This document shows positions 16,683 to 24,952 of a stretch of 38,617 bases of DNA, in pieces. Under the pieces are notes generated by a model. The model saw only the letters and a program-made list of their open reading frames with translations, did no database searches and was not told the origin of the DNA. Where the stretch lies: the NCBI GenBank assembly GCA_030065585.1, contig JASJED010000074.1:1-38617 (forward strand), in the 5' to 3' direction. A program made the translations under genes and the position numbers. Origin of the DNA: Desulfobacterales bacterium (GTDB lineage: Bacteria > Desulfobacterota > Desulfobacteria > Desulfobacterales > UBA5852). Position 1 is the first letter of the stretch. The number at the start of each line of letters is the position of its first letter.

Positions 16683-17588
16683 ATGGAGACTTTCAGGGAA
16701 GAGTCGCAACCCATTGAATTCGTCGTCGGGGAAACCTACGAGAACGAAAAGGGTGTTTTCGAGGTCTTGTCAATTCAGCGGGATGCAATGGTCATTCAAT
16801 GGGAAAACGGCGAATCTATCGAAACCACGGTCAGTTTTCAACGCCGTATTCAGGAGCGTCGTCGCTGGGAGCGCCAACGCCGCGAAAAGCTCGCGGCGGC
16901 ATCGGGCGCCAAGGGGCGCCGCACCGCCCGCAAGGCCGGATCGACCTTCGAAGGTTTCCGACTCGAGGATTTCAAAAAGACCATCAGTCGCACACCCTGG
17001 CGCAGCCGCAGCCAGTTTGGCGGTGCCGTTACAACCCGATTGTCATCATCGCGGCTGAATGTCAATTCATGGGCGGCCAAACGCCGCAACGAAGTCTATT
17101 GGGCCGACGCCGCCCGTTGGAAGGCCAAGACCGTCGATTATCCCGCCAAGTTTTTCACCCGGGCCGACGAGACAACACTGGCCTGGGGTTTTTACATCGA
17201 ACGCGCAGATGCCGATCGCATCATCTCACCCGACTGGGAGACTTTCATGCGCTGGCTTGGTGACGTCGAGAACGATAGCTGGCTGCGTGAGACGGCCCTT
17301 GAGCACGATCTCCTGGTTTACGATGCCCATCAGCGCACTTTCGGTGGTATTATCAAGCCCCAAACCAGCAACTGGGTGGTGAGCGATGGCGACACATCGA
17401 GCGAAACGGCCCAACTGGCCCCGATCATCGAAAGCTGGCCGGCGACGACCTGGATCGACCTGATGGTTGCCAAGCGAATCGACAAGGAGGATGCCATCGA
17501 GCGCGGTCAGGACATGGCTGCCGATGTGGCTGAACTGATCGACCTGCTTTTTCCGCTCTACGAATCTTCCGCGTCGTCCTCTGCCTGA
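16683..17588 (+). CDS. Protein of unknown function
   Basis: This 301-residue protein is not one I recognise. Residues 10-50 (VVGETYENEKGVFEVLSI, then MVIQWENGESI) look like a small beta-rich domain. A very basic stretch follows (about 55-85, RRIQERRRWERQRREKL), suggesting nucleic-acid contact. The C-terminal half is mixed alpha/beta with FFTRADETTLAWGFYIER near residue 158. There is no signal peptide or membrane segment. I chose ATG 16683, behind a G-rich ribosome binding site; the longer frame to 16617 adds 22 residues unlikely to be coding. It stands alone. Confidence 0.65.
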   Translation: METFREESQPIEFVVGETYENEKGVFEVLSIQRDAMVIQWENGESIETTVSFQRRIQERRRWERQRREKLAAASGAKGRRTARKAGSTFEGFRLEDFKKTISRTPWRSRSQFGGAVTTRLSSSRLNVNSWAAKRRNEVYWADAARWKAKTVDYPAKFFTRADETTLAWGFYIERADADRIISPDWETFMRWLGDVENDSWLRETALEHDLLVYDAHQRTFGGIIKPQTSNWVVSDGDTSSETAQLAPIIESWPATTWIDLMVAKRIDKEDAIERGQDMAADVAELIDLLFPLYESSASSSA

Positions 17589-17720
17589 AATCTCGCAAGC
17601 ATCACCGGCAGAGTGTGCACCGTCGGCGCTACGATGGTTGCCTACAAGTTTGGAATGTCTCTCCGAATATTTATTCTGCGGCGACGGGGCGCATTTGTCT
17701 GACCGCGCCCTGGCAACCGG

Positions 17721-17837
17721 TCATAGCTGGATCACCCAGCGCATGGCATAGGACAGCAGCAAAGTGCCGATCAGGCCGCCGCACCACAACAGAATGAACC
17801 AGATCCACTGACGCTGTTTTTCAGTAAGCGGTCTCAT
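17721..17837 (-). CDS. Small DUF2474-like cytochrome bd accessory subunit
   Basis: This 38-residue protein has a short basic N terminus (MRPLTEKQRQ) and a single membrane helix (WIWFILLWCGGLIGTLLLSY). Its ATG lies inside the end of cydB, overlapping it by 17 bases, with AGAGGA upstream. Position, length and the QRQWIWFILLW opening match the DUF2474/CydX-type single-helix subunits encoded after cydB. They are thought to stabilise the cytochrome bd complex. It is easily missed because it is so short. The family name is from memory of its pattern, so it is the less certain part. Confidence 0.75.
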   Translation of the reverse strand: MRPLTEKQRQWIWFILLWCGGLIGTLLLSYAMRWVIQL

Positions 17838-18840
17838 GCGACGATTTTCCTCTGAAAAGGTAGTAGCAGTAGGCGGTGTAGCCCAGTACCACGGGGAGTA
17901 AAATTACTGTTCCGATCAACAGTAAGGATTGCGACTCTGGTGCAGCGGCGGCCTGGCGAAAGGTAACGGCGGTCGGTACGATCCAGGGCCAGAGACTGAT
18001 GCCCAAGCCGAGGTAGCTCAGGAGAAATACACCGATACTCAGAAAGAATGGGCGGTATTCAGCCCCCTTGTGGAGGTCACGCCAGATCACGGCAAAAAAC
18101 ACGGCCGTGATCAGGGGGACCGGCAATAGAAAATAAAAATTCGGAAGACTGAACCACAGCCGCCGCACATTGGCATCCATCATCGGCATGCTGATACTCA
18201 CCACGGCAATGAACAACCCCACATAACCGAGCACGTAGGAGGCGGACTGGCGGGCCCAGTGCTGTGTTTCACCATCGGTTTTCATGACCAGCCAGGTGCC
18301 TCCGAGAAGCGCATATCCAAACACGAGGGCGACGCCGACCATAATGCTGTACGCATCGATCCAATCGAAGGCGCCGCCGGCATATTGGCGTCCCTCGACC
18401 GTGATGCCCTGCACCACGGCGCCCAGGATCACACCCTGCATGAACGTTGCCGTCAGCGAGCCGAAGTGAAAGGCATAATCCCAAATGCGGCGGGACTTGC
18501 CGCTGGCCTTGAAGCGAAATTCGAAAGCCACACCCCGGAAAATGAGGCCCAGAAGCATGATGATGACCGGGATATAGAGGGCTGGCATCAGGATGGCATA
18601 CGCCAAGGGGAAAGCTGCAAACAACCCCCCCCCGGCAAGCACCAGCCAGGTTTCGTTGCCATCCCAGAAAGGTGCGATGGAGTTCATCATGCGGTCCCGG
18701 CACTGGTCGGTGGGGGCGAAGGGAAACAGAATGCCAACCCCCAGGTCGAATCCATCCAGGATCACGTACAGCAGGACGGCCGTCATGATGAGGCCGTACC
18801 AAATCATAGGCAGGTCTACGAAAGCTTCAAAATTAAGCAT
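17821..18840 (-). CDS. cydB: Cytochrome bd ubiquinol oxidase subunit II
   Basis: The 339-residue protein has about eight membrane helices and the CydB signatures LDGFDLGVGILFPF (residues 29-42), NSIAPFWDGNETWLV (53-67) and FRGVAFEFRFKA (101-112). It partners CydA in oxygen reduction from quinol in the inner membrane. It overlaps the end of cydA by 8 bases and the small third gene by 17, so all three are one transcript. A run of nine G in the coding strand (18625-18633 on the plus strand is C9) encodes the glycines of LAGGGLF and could be prone to slippage. Confidence 0.96.
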   Translation of the reverse strand: MLNFEAFVDLPMIWYGLIMTAVLLYVILDGFDLGVGILFPFAPTDQCRDRMMNSIAPFWDGNETWLVLAGGGLFAAFPLAYAILMPALYIPVIIMLLGLIFRGVAFEFRFKASGKSRRIWDYAFHFGSLTATFMQGVILGAVVQGITVEGRQYAGGAFDWIDAYSIMVGVALVFGYALLGGTWLVMKTDGETQHWARQSASYVLGYVGLFIAVVSISMPMMDANVRRLWFSLPNFYFLLPVPLITAVFFAVIWRDLHKGAEYRPFFLSIGVFLLSYLGLGISLWPWIVPTAVTFRQAAAAPESQSLLLIGTVILLPVVLGYTAYCYYLFRGKSSHETAY

Positions 18841-20236
18841 GCCCGCCTCCTTCCCCCGTTACCAGTTTGGTCACGATGGGGGGCTTCCTGACACCATGAG
18901 CGCCGTAAGCTTCCTCATCCGAGACTGGCCCTTTGTTGATCAGGTGCAGGATATAATAGGCACCGGCCCCGAAGACAAAGGTGTAGGTGACCACAAAAGC
19001 GGTCAGCGAAATGGCGATGGAAGGCGCCGCCACCGGTGAAACCGCATCACTCGTTCGCAAGATTTCATAAACGATGTAGGGCTGTCGTCCAATTTCGGTG
19101 ACGAACCAACCGGCCAACACGGCGATAAATCCCGAGGGTGCCAACGCCATGCACCAGTACTGGAACCAGCGCGTATCAAAAAGCCGTTTTTTGAAGTGCA
19201 GGACCAGAGCGATCAAGCCCGTTAGGATCATCAATGTGCCGATGCCGACCATGATGCGAAACGACCAGAAAACCCATGCCACGGGCGGACGCTCTTCCTT
19301 CGGCCATTCTTTAAGCCCCTTCACCTCACCATCGAGGTCGTGCGTCAGGATGAGACTCGTCAGGTAGGGTATTTCGATGGCCCATTTGTTTTCTTCGGCC
19401 TCCTGATCCGGCCAGGCGAAAAGCGTCATGGGGGCGCCACGCTGTGTTTCCCACAAACCCTCCATGGCCGCCACCTTGGCGGGCTGGTGCTCAAGCGTGT
19501 TAAGCCCGTGCAAGTCACCAATCACGAGTTGCATCGGGGCTACGAAAATCGCCATAATCATGGCCATGCCCAGCATGATCCGCGCATGTTTTACGTGCCG
19601 GCGGCGCCAGAGATAAAACGAGGCGACGCCGGCCACCACGAAAGCGGTCGTCAGATAGGCCGCTATCGTCATGTGGGCGAAGCGGTAAGGAAAGGAGGGG
19701 TTGAAAATCACGGCCAGCCAGTCGGTGGGGTAAAACAAACCGTCATCAGCGACGCGAAAGCCCTGCGGTGTCTGCATCCAACTATTGGCCGACAGAATCC
19801 AGAAGGCCGACACCAGTGTTCCCGCGGCCACGATGACGGTCGAGGCAAAATGCATTCGGGGGCTAACACGATTCCATCCAAAAAGCATGACGCCCAGAAA
19901 CGAGGCCTCCAGAAAAAAGGCGGTCAAAACCTCATAGCCCAGCAGGGGCCCCAGTACATTGCCTGTCTTATCGGCGAATTCAGACCAGTTGGTCCCGAAT
20001 TGAAAGCTCAAGACCACTCCGGATACAACACCCATGCCGAAGGCCACCGCAAATATTTTAACCCACATGCGATAGATTTCAGCATAGATTTGATTGCCGG
20101 TTTTGAGCCAGCGCCATTCGAGAACGGCCAACCAACTCGCCAGGCCAATCGTAAAGGCCGGAAATAGGATGTGAAAAGAAACCGTAAATGCAAATTGAAT
20201 ACGCGCGAGAATAACAGGATCTAGATTATCCAGCAT
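18833..20236 (-). CDS. cydA: Cytochrome bd ubiquinol oxidase subunit I
   Basis: The 467-residue subunit carries the heme ligands and quinol site. H22 (in FHILFPAFTIG) and H188 (in YRFAHMTIAAY) are the expected ligands for b595/d and b558, and E102 and E110 match the conserved glutamates. The Q-loop motif TLEHQPAKVAAMEGLW is present. It is shorter than the E. coli protein, which fits the short Q-loop class. In a sulfate reducer it supports oxygen scavenging at low oxygen levels. Start ATG 20236 has AAGGTGAT upstream, and the upstream region is AT-rich. Confidence 0.96.
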   Translation of the reverse strand: MLDNLDPVILARIQFAFTVSFHILFPAFTIGLASWLAVLEWRWLKTGNQIYAEIYRMWVKIFAVAFGMGVVSGVVLSFQFGTNWSEFADKTGNVLGPLLGYEVLTAFFLEASFLGVMLFGWNRVSPRMHFASTVIVAAGTLVSAFWILSANSWMQTPQGFRVADDGLFYPTDWLAVIFNPSFPYRFAHMTIAAYLTTAFVVAGVASFYLWRRRHVKHARIMLGMAMIMAIFVAPMQLVIGDLHGLNTLEHQPAKVAAMEGLWETQRGAPMTLFAWPDQEAEENKWAIEIPYLTSLILTHDLDGEVKGLKEWPKEERPPVAWVFWSFRIMVGIGTLMILTGLIALVLHFKKRLFDTRWFQYWCMALAPSGFIAVLAGWFVTEIGRQPYIVYEILRTSDAVSPVAAPSIAISLTAFVVTYTFVFGAGAYYILHLINKGPVSDEEAYGAHGVRKPPIVTKLVTGEGGGHA

Positions 20237-20271
20237 ATTATCACCTTGAACACTTAAAAGTTAGACAAAAA

Positions 20272-20616
20272 CTATACAAATTTTAAAAATATTCTAAGTT
20301 CATGGCTTTCCTTGTCAAGCGGTGTGCGACGAACATTCGTCACCGTGATAGGCCCACTGCGGGCAGGTCGCGAGATCGGATATAGATTGACGGTCTGGCT
20401 ATCGATAGGATCTTCGTGCCGATGCGACCTTAGAACGTCGCGCGGGTTGCCGGGCTTGATGACCCAAAGCGGGTTTGCGGTGAACGGTTTGATCACCAGC
20501 TTGTATGGGTTGGCATTGCGCGTATCGCCAAGGCGGAGCAACAAGACGGCATGTTCACAACATTTGAGCCGGATACGGGCGAGATAAGGAACTCCTACGA
20601 GGTGGGAACTGTCCAA
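20272..20616 (-). CDS. Possible hypothetical protein upstream of cydA
   Basis: A 114-codon open frame without recognisable domain lies in the 428-base interval between slyD and cydA. Third codon positions are somewhat C/G-rich, and residues such as YKLVIKPFTANPLWVIKPGN look protein-like, but there is no convincing ribosome binding site. The frame stays open upstream of the chosen Met. It may be a decayed gene or chance. Its 3' end lies in the AT-rich region expected to contain the cydA promoter. Confidence 0.25.
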   Translation of the reverse strand: MDSSHLVGVPYLARIRLKCCEHAVLLLRLGDTRNANPYKLVIKPFTANPLWVIKPGNPRDVLRSHRHEDPIDSQTVNLYPISRPARSGPITVTNVRRTPLDKESHELRIFLKFV

Positions 20617-20664
20617 CCAGCCCCGGATTGTGCTTGAGGTCGAAAATCCGGGGCCGGTGTTGAA

Positions 20665-21171
20665 TTAGCCGCAGCCGCAGCCGGATTTGTCTGAATCGCA
20701 GTGGCAGCCGCCGCCGCATCCGGCATGCTGCTGGGTGGGGCTTGGACTGATGCCGACAACTTCGATGTCGAAGTTAAGCGCCTGGCCGGCCAGCGGATGG
20801 TTCAAATCCACGGTGATCTGCTCATCATCAACCTGGGCGATACGGGCCGGAACCTGGCGGCCGTCCGGGGTGGTCAGGGCAATGGCCTGACCGACCTGGG
20901 GGTCCATTTCCGGGGGCACCTCGGCGCGGGCGAATTGATGCATGTGTTTGTCGTCACGCAGCCCGTAGGCCTCTTCCGGCTTAAGCCGGAAGTTCTTTGT
21001 CTGGTTCAGCGACATGTCACTCAGGGCCGCTTCAAACCCCGGGATCAATTGACCGGCGCCCATCTTGATCTCGAGGGGCTGGCGCCCTTCGCTGGTATCA
21101 AAAACGCTGCCATCGTCAAGGGTGCCCTTGTAGTGAACGCTGATGAAAAGACCATTTTCGACTTTTTGCAT
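20665..21171 (-). CDS. SlyD-like FKBP-type peptidyl-prolyl isomerase with metal-binding tail
   Basis: The 168-residue protein starts with the FKBP domain (VHYKGTLDDGSVFDTSEGR, then GAGQLIPGFEAAL). The inserted flap domain follows at about residues 70-125, and HPLAGQALNFDIEVVGI closes the FKBP part. The tail from residue 148 on is rich in His and Cys (HAGCGGGCHCDSDKSGCGCG), as in SlyD, where such tails bind nickel. It is a cytoplasmic folding helper possibly linked to nickel enzymes such as hydrogenase. AGGAG lies seven bases before the ATG. Confidence 0.92.
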   Translation of the reverse strand: MQKVENGLFISVHYKGTLDDGSVFDTSEGRQPLEIKMGAGQLIPGFEAALSDMSLNQTKNFRLKPEEAYGLRDDKHMHQFARAEVPPEMDPQVGQAIALTTPDGRQVPARIAQVDDEQITVDLNHPLAGQALNFDIEVVGISPSPTQQHAGCGGGCHCDSDKSGCGCG

Positions 21172-21258
21172 AAAAAACTCCTGGGTAAAGTTTAAAAGTC
21201 CTCAAAAGTAGGGATATTTTTCTAAAAATCAAGGAAATCCCGGGGAGGGGGGAGCAGA

Positions 21259-21930
21259 TCAGCGGACTTCCATCGATTGCTGGGGAACACGGCGCAGTTG
21301 CCCGACATCGTAGCCGACCCGGGCGAGAAGTTCCAGAATTTTAGCGTAGTCGGATTCGGGAATCGACGGCGTGCGGGCCATCACCCAGACGTAATCGCGT
21401 TTGGTCCGGCCGATAACCGTCTGGGAATAATCTTCGGTAAGGTAGATGATCCGGTATTCCGCCTTGAAGGGCCAGATAAATTGCATACCCCATACGGCGT
21501 TCCCGGTGCCCTCCCGGACAAAACCGCGGGGGTTGTATTCTTTTGGGGGGCCGTCAAAACCGCCCTTATTGAAGGTAAACCGGGTCGCCACCGTCCCGTC
21601 CGCGTCTAGACGATAGCTCTCTAGTGCGTTGTAGGCTCCTTTTTCGAATGAAGTCGGAATACTGGCGATCACATACCAGTCGCCCATGAAGCGCTCAATA
21701 TCGACGGAGGCGACCGTGGGAATCGGTTGGGGGGTCTGGCAGCCCGCCACCAAGGCCAGAATTATCGCGAAGAGGAAATAGCGGGTGATCGCCTTCTTCG
21801 CGCCGGCACGGCGGTAATCCGCTACGATGCCGCAACGGTGGGCCGCCCCGAGGTGCCGATTGGTCAGACGGCGGGGTAAATCAGAGGCGTTGCGGCAGTG
21901 GCCAAAGGCAGTGAAACTTGTATGCGGCAT
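21259..21930 (-). CDS. Lipocalin family lipoprotein (Blc-like)
   Basis: The protein has a hydrophobic segment ending in a lipobox (LALVAGC) at about residue 64, then the Blc-type lipocalin motif VDIERFMGDWYVIASIPT. The remaining blocks fit the family: SYRLDADGTVATRFTFN, NAVWGMQFIWPFKAEYRII, DYVWVMARTPSI. Outer-membrane lipocalins of this kind bind fatty acids or lysophospholipids. The 223-residue frame places about 48 unusual residues before the signal peptide. No better in-frame start codon is present, so the N terminus is uncertain. Confidence 0.88.
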   Translation of the reverse strand: MPHTSFTAFGHCRNASDLPRRLTNRHLGAAHRCGIVADYRRAGAKKAITRYFLFAIILALVAGCQTPQPIPTVASVDIERFMGDWYVIASIPTSFEKGAYNALESYRLDADGTVATRFTFNKGGFDGPPKEYNPRGFVREGTGNAVWGMQFIWPFKAEYRIIYLTEDYSQTVIGRTKRDYVWVMARTPSIPESDYAKILELLARVGYDVGQLRRVPQQSMEVR

Positions 21931-22006
21931 AGGGCTATGCGCTCTCTTTCAGGTTCGATGGTCAATCGTTGATGATCGTTAATTAGTTTTAGACAAGCTG
22001 TGCTTC

Positions 22007-23077
22007 ATGTCAACCAGCCGGGAAAGGTTTAGAGGCGGCGGGAAAAAAAGCCTTGCTAATCCAGGCCGTCGGCGTATTGTCGATGACATGCAAGCGAGTA
22101 CGCACCATGTTTTTTGGCGGCATCCTGCCGGCTTGGACCGCCCGCATCTCGCACGGCAGCGCCCTGTGGTCTTTGCGGGCCAGGCCGTCCTCCGACGATT
22201 GGTCTGCATACTCATCGTGTGGTGGGTCACCCTCGACCCGATCGCGGCACAGGTGGCGGAGCGCTATATTCTGGTGCTCAAGGATGGCCGGCGCATTGCC
22301 GTTTCCAGGTATGAGACATCGGGCGACCATATTTACTACGAACGCTTCGATGCCCGCATCGGTATTGACCGAGCCCTGGTTGAGACGATTCTGGTTATCC
22401 CGCCAAGCCAAGACACGCCGGTTTTGGAGGATGTCATCCTGGGGCGCGTGCTCAAAATCCATGACCGTCAATTCACGCTCGGCGATTTTTTGCGCGAAGA
22501 CTTCTTTACGGCCGAGATCGAACCGCGCCTGTCACCGGAAGAACAAACCGCCTATGTCCGCAAACTGATCAGCTTGAAGCGATGGCAAATCCTGGAGATC
22601 GAGGATCAGTGGTCGATTGCCGAGAAGAAGGGCGATATCGTCGATCTGGGCGTGCGCGAGCAACAGCTGATCGCCGCCCTGAGAGATCTAAACGATGGGC
22701 AGCGCGCCTTGTCCAAACTGGTGCAGCGGCACCGCGCCGCCCCGGCGCGGAGCGGTTCAGGAACCCGTTCCTCAGGGCCGGAAGAAAACGAAACCACGGC
22801 GGGTGGCGACATGGCGGCCAACGGGCACCCGGCTGCGGAAGTTTCGATCGATGCCCTGATGGATCCTGCGGCCGGCCGGGATCGATTGCAGCACCAACGT
22901 GAAATGCTAGTGATCGTGATCAAGAAAAATTATGATGCCGGCGAAAAAGCCGGAGGTGTCTTGACGCTGCAGCAGGCCCGTCAGGATTTGCGGATCGTTG
23001 ATTTGCAAATCAGGTATTTCGACCAACTGGCGGGTGTGCCGCCCACGTCGACAGCCCCGCCCTTGCCAAACCCATGA
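22007..23077 (+). CDS. Exported protein of unknown function
   Basis: I do not recognise a named family. A signal-peptide-like segment (RLVCILIVWWVTLDPIAA, about residues 65-82) precedes a small domain, YILVLKDGRRIAVSRYETSG then YYERFDARIGIDRALVETI. This looks like the short beta domain found at the mature N terminus of various envelope proteins. The rest is charged and helical, with two low-complexity linkers. The first 53 residues look non-coding; GTG at 22166 would place the start just before the signal peptide, and ATG 22088 is another choice. It is probably periplasmic. Confidence 0.65.
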   Translation: MSTSRERFRGGGKKSLANPGRRRIVDDMQASTHHVFWRHPAGLDRPHLARQRPVVFAGQAVLRRLVCILIVWWVTLDPIAAQVAERYILVLKDGRRIAVSRYETSGDHIYYERFDARIGIDRALVETILVIPPSQDTPVLEDVILGRVLKIHDRQFTLGDFLREDFFTAEIEPRLSPEEQTAYVRKLISLKRWQILEIEDQWSIAEKKGDIVDLGVREQQLIAALRDLNDGQRALSKLVQRHRAAPARSGSGTRSSGPEENETTAGGDMAANGHPAAEVSIDALMDPAAGRDRLQHQREMLVIVIKKNYDAGEKAGGVLTLQQARQDLRIVDLQIRYFDQLAGVPPTSTAPPLPNP

Positions 23078-23405
23078 CAGTTGGGCCTTCCGGGCAGCCA
23101 ACCCGACCACCGCTCAAATCGCGTCCCGACAACCAGGGACTGCCATGCCTGCGGCCCGCAGGTGCTGGTTACGCCGCCGACCCTGAAGTTGCCCGCACCG
23201 TCGAAGTCAGCATCGTCTTGAATCCCTGGGCTAGATTGCCTTTTAACGTCATTCATAGTTAAATGGTGCCGTCGACGGTTAGTGAACGTTGGCGTTTTAT
23301 TGTTACGAACGTGCCATTCGTTCGGGGTTGACGAGCAAATTCATGAATTCCCGCCCGGTGCGCTCCGGGGGGCGCATGCCCCGTGCCCGGCGAGAAAGGC
23401 AAACC
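23078..23405. other. Intergenic region upstream of the GDP-mannose cassette
   Basis: No gene is evident in these 328 bases. The later part is AT-richer and contains CGAACG-tgccatt-CGTTCG (around 23308-23326), a six-base stem that could be a regulator site. The cassette's promoter probably lies here, but no -35/-10 pair stands out. An open frame in phase with manC from 23289 lacks a ribosome binding site. Confidence 0.4.
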
Positions 23406-24854
23406 ATGATCGTTCCTGTCATTCTGGCCGGCGGCGCCGGCACGCGGTTGTGGCCGCTGTCGCGAGAACTGCATCCCAAACAGCTCCTGCAGTTGACCGG
23501 CCATCACAGCATGATTCAAACGACGCTCGCGCGTTTGAAGGGGCTGGCCGACCTGGCGCCGCCGGTGGTCATCTGCAACGAGAGTCACCGCTTCATGATC
23601 GCGGAGCAGATGCGGGAGATCGGCATCCGTCCCCAGGCGATCATTCTGGAACCGGTGGGGCGCAACACGGCGCCGGCCATTGCCACGGCCGCCCTTTTCA
23701 TGGCGCGGCACGCCCCTGCGGATGATTTGCTGGTGCTGCCGGCGGATCACCACATCGGCCAGCCGGCGGCCTTCCATCAGGCGGTGGTTGCCGGCTGCCA
23801 ATTGACCGCCCGCCAGCACCTGGCAACCTTTGGCATCGTGCCCACCGCGCCGGAAACCGGATACGGCTACATCCAAAAGGGGCAGGTCCTGGAAAACGAT
23901 TCAGGGGACCACACGGGCTGGGCCATCGAGGCCTTTGTCGAAAAGCCCGATCGCCAGGTCGCCGAAAGCTATCTGGCTTCCGGGGACTATCTCTGGAACA
24001 GCGGTATGTTTCTTTTTCGAACGGACGTTATCCTGGAAGAGATGCAGCGACTGGTGCCGGAAATGGTCGGCGCCTGTGAGACCTCCTTGCACCGTGCGGT
24101 GATCGATCTTGATTTCCTGCGCTTGGACGTCGAAGCCTTTGGGGAATGCCCATCGGATTCCATCGATTACGCCATCATGGAAAAAACGGATCGCGGGGCC
24201 ATGGTTCCCCTGGATGCCGCCTGGAATGATTTAGGGTCCTGGGAAGCCTTGTGGAACGTGGGGGACAAAGACGCCGCCGCCAACGTCGTTACCGGTGACG
24301 CGCTGCTGCACGACGTTACCAATTCCTACATATTGGCCGACAGCCGCCTGGTGGCGGCGCTCGGCGTGGATCGCCACATTATCGTGGAAACCGCCGATGC
24401 GGTGTTCATTTCCCCGCGGGATCGCGTTCAGGATGTGAAACATCTGGTTATGCGGCTAAAGGCTGATCAGCGCGGGGAAGGCATCCGTCATCGGCGGGTT
24501 TACCGTCCCTGGGGGACGGTGGAGAGCATCATCGCCGCGGAACGCTTCCAGGTCAAACACATCACCGTCAACCCGGACGCGCGCATCTCTTCTCAAAAAC
24601 ACGACCATCGCGCCGAGCACTGGGTCGTGGTCAAGGGTACGGCGCTCGTCAACCGGGGTGAGGAGGAATTCATTCTCAAAGAAGACCAATCTACCTACAT
24701 ACCGGTGGGTCAGTCCCATCGCCTCAAGAATCCCGGCAAACTGCCGCTCGAAATCATCGAGGTCCGGACGGGAAGCTATTTGGGCGAGGACGATATCCAC
24801 CGCTATGACGATGACTACGGTCGCTGCTTTCCCACGTGCCCAAGCGATGGGTAA
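23406..24854 (+). CDS. manC: Bifunctional mannose-1-phosphate guanylyltransferase / mannose-6-phosphate isomerase
   Basis: The 482-residue protein has the pyrophosphorylase signature ILAGGAGTRLWPLSRELHPK at its N terminus and the type II isomerase cupin near its C terminus (SSQKHDHRAEHWVVVKGTA, about residues 400-418). It interconverts mannose-6-P and fructose-6-P and makes GDP-mannose from mannose-1-P and GTP. ATG 23406 follows AAAGG with good spacing. It is the first gene of a same-strand set (manC, gmd, fcl, nucleotide-sugar dehydrogenase) whose members carry GDP-mannose towards GDP-L-fucose. Confidence 0.95.
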   Translation: MIVPVILAGGAGTRLWPLSRELHPKQLLQLTGHHSMIQTTLARLKGLADLAPPVVICNESHRFMIAEQMREIGIRPQAIILEPVGRNTAPAIATAALFMARHAPADDLLVLPADHHIGQPAAFHQAVVAGCQLTARQHLATFGIVPTAPETGYGYIQKGQVLENDSGDHTGWAIEAFVEKPDRQVAESYLASGDYLWNSGMFLFRTDVILEEMQRLVPEMVGACETSLHRAVIDLDFLRLDVEAFGECPSDSIDYAIMEKTDRGAMVPLDAAWNDLGSWEALWNVGDKDAAANVVTGDALLHDVTNSYILADSRLVAALGVDRHIIVETADAVFISPRDRVQDVKHLVMRLKADQRGEGIRHRRVYRPWGTVESIIAAERFQVKHITVNPDARISSQKHDHRAEHWVVVKGTALVNRGEEEFILKEDQSTYIPVGQSHRLKNPGKLPLEIIEVRTGSYLGEDDIHRYDDDYGRCFPTCPSDG

Positions 24855-24952
24855 GGCCGCCGCCCGCAAGAGCCTCGGTGGGCCGACCCCGCGCGACTTC
24901 GCAGCATGGCCGCACCGATCGATTTTGTAATATCAACCTATAGGAACCGAGA

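Noticed and set aside
19340-20167. 275-codon plus-strand frame over cydA
   Set aside because: Antisense shadow of a confidently assigned membrane subunit; no ribosome site or domain.
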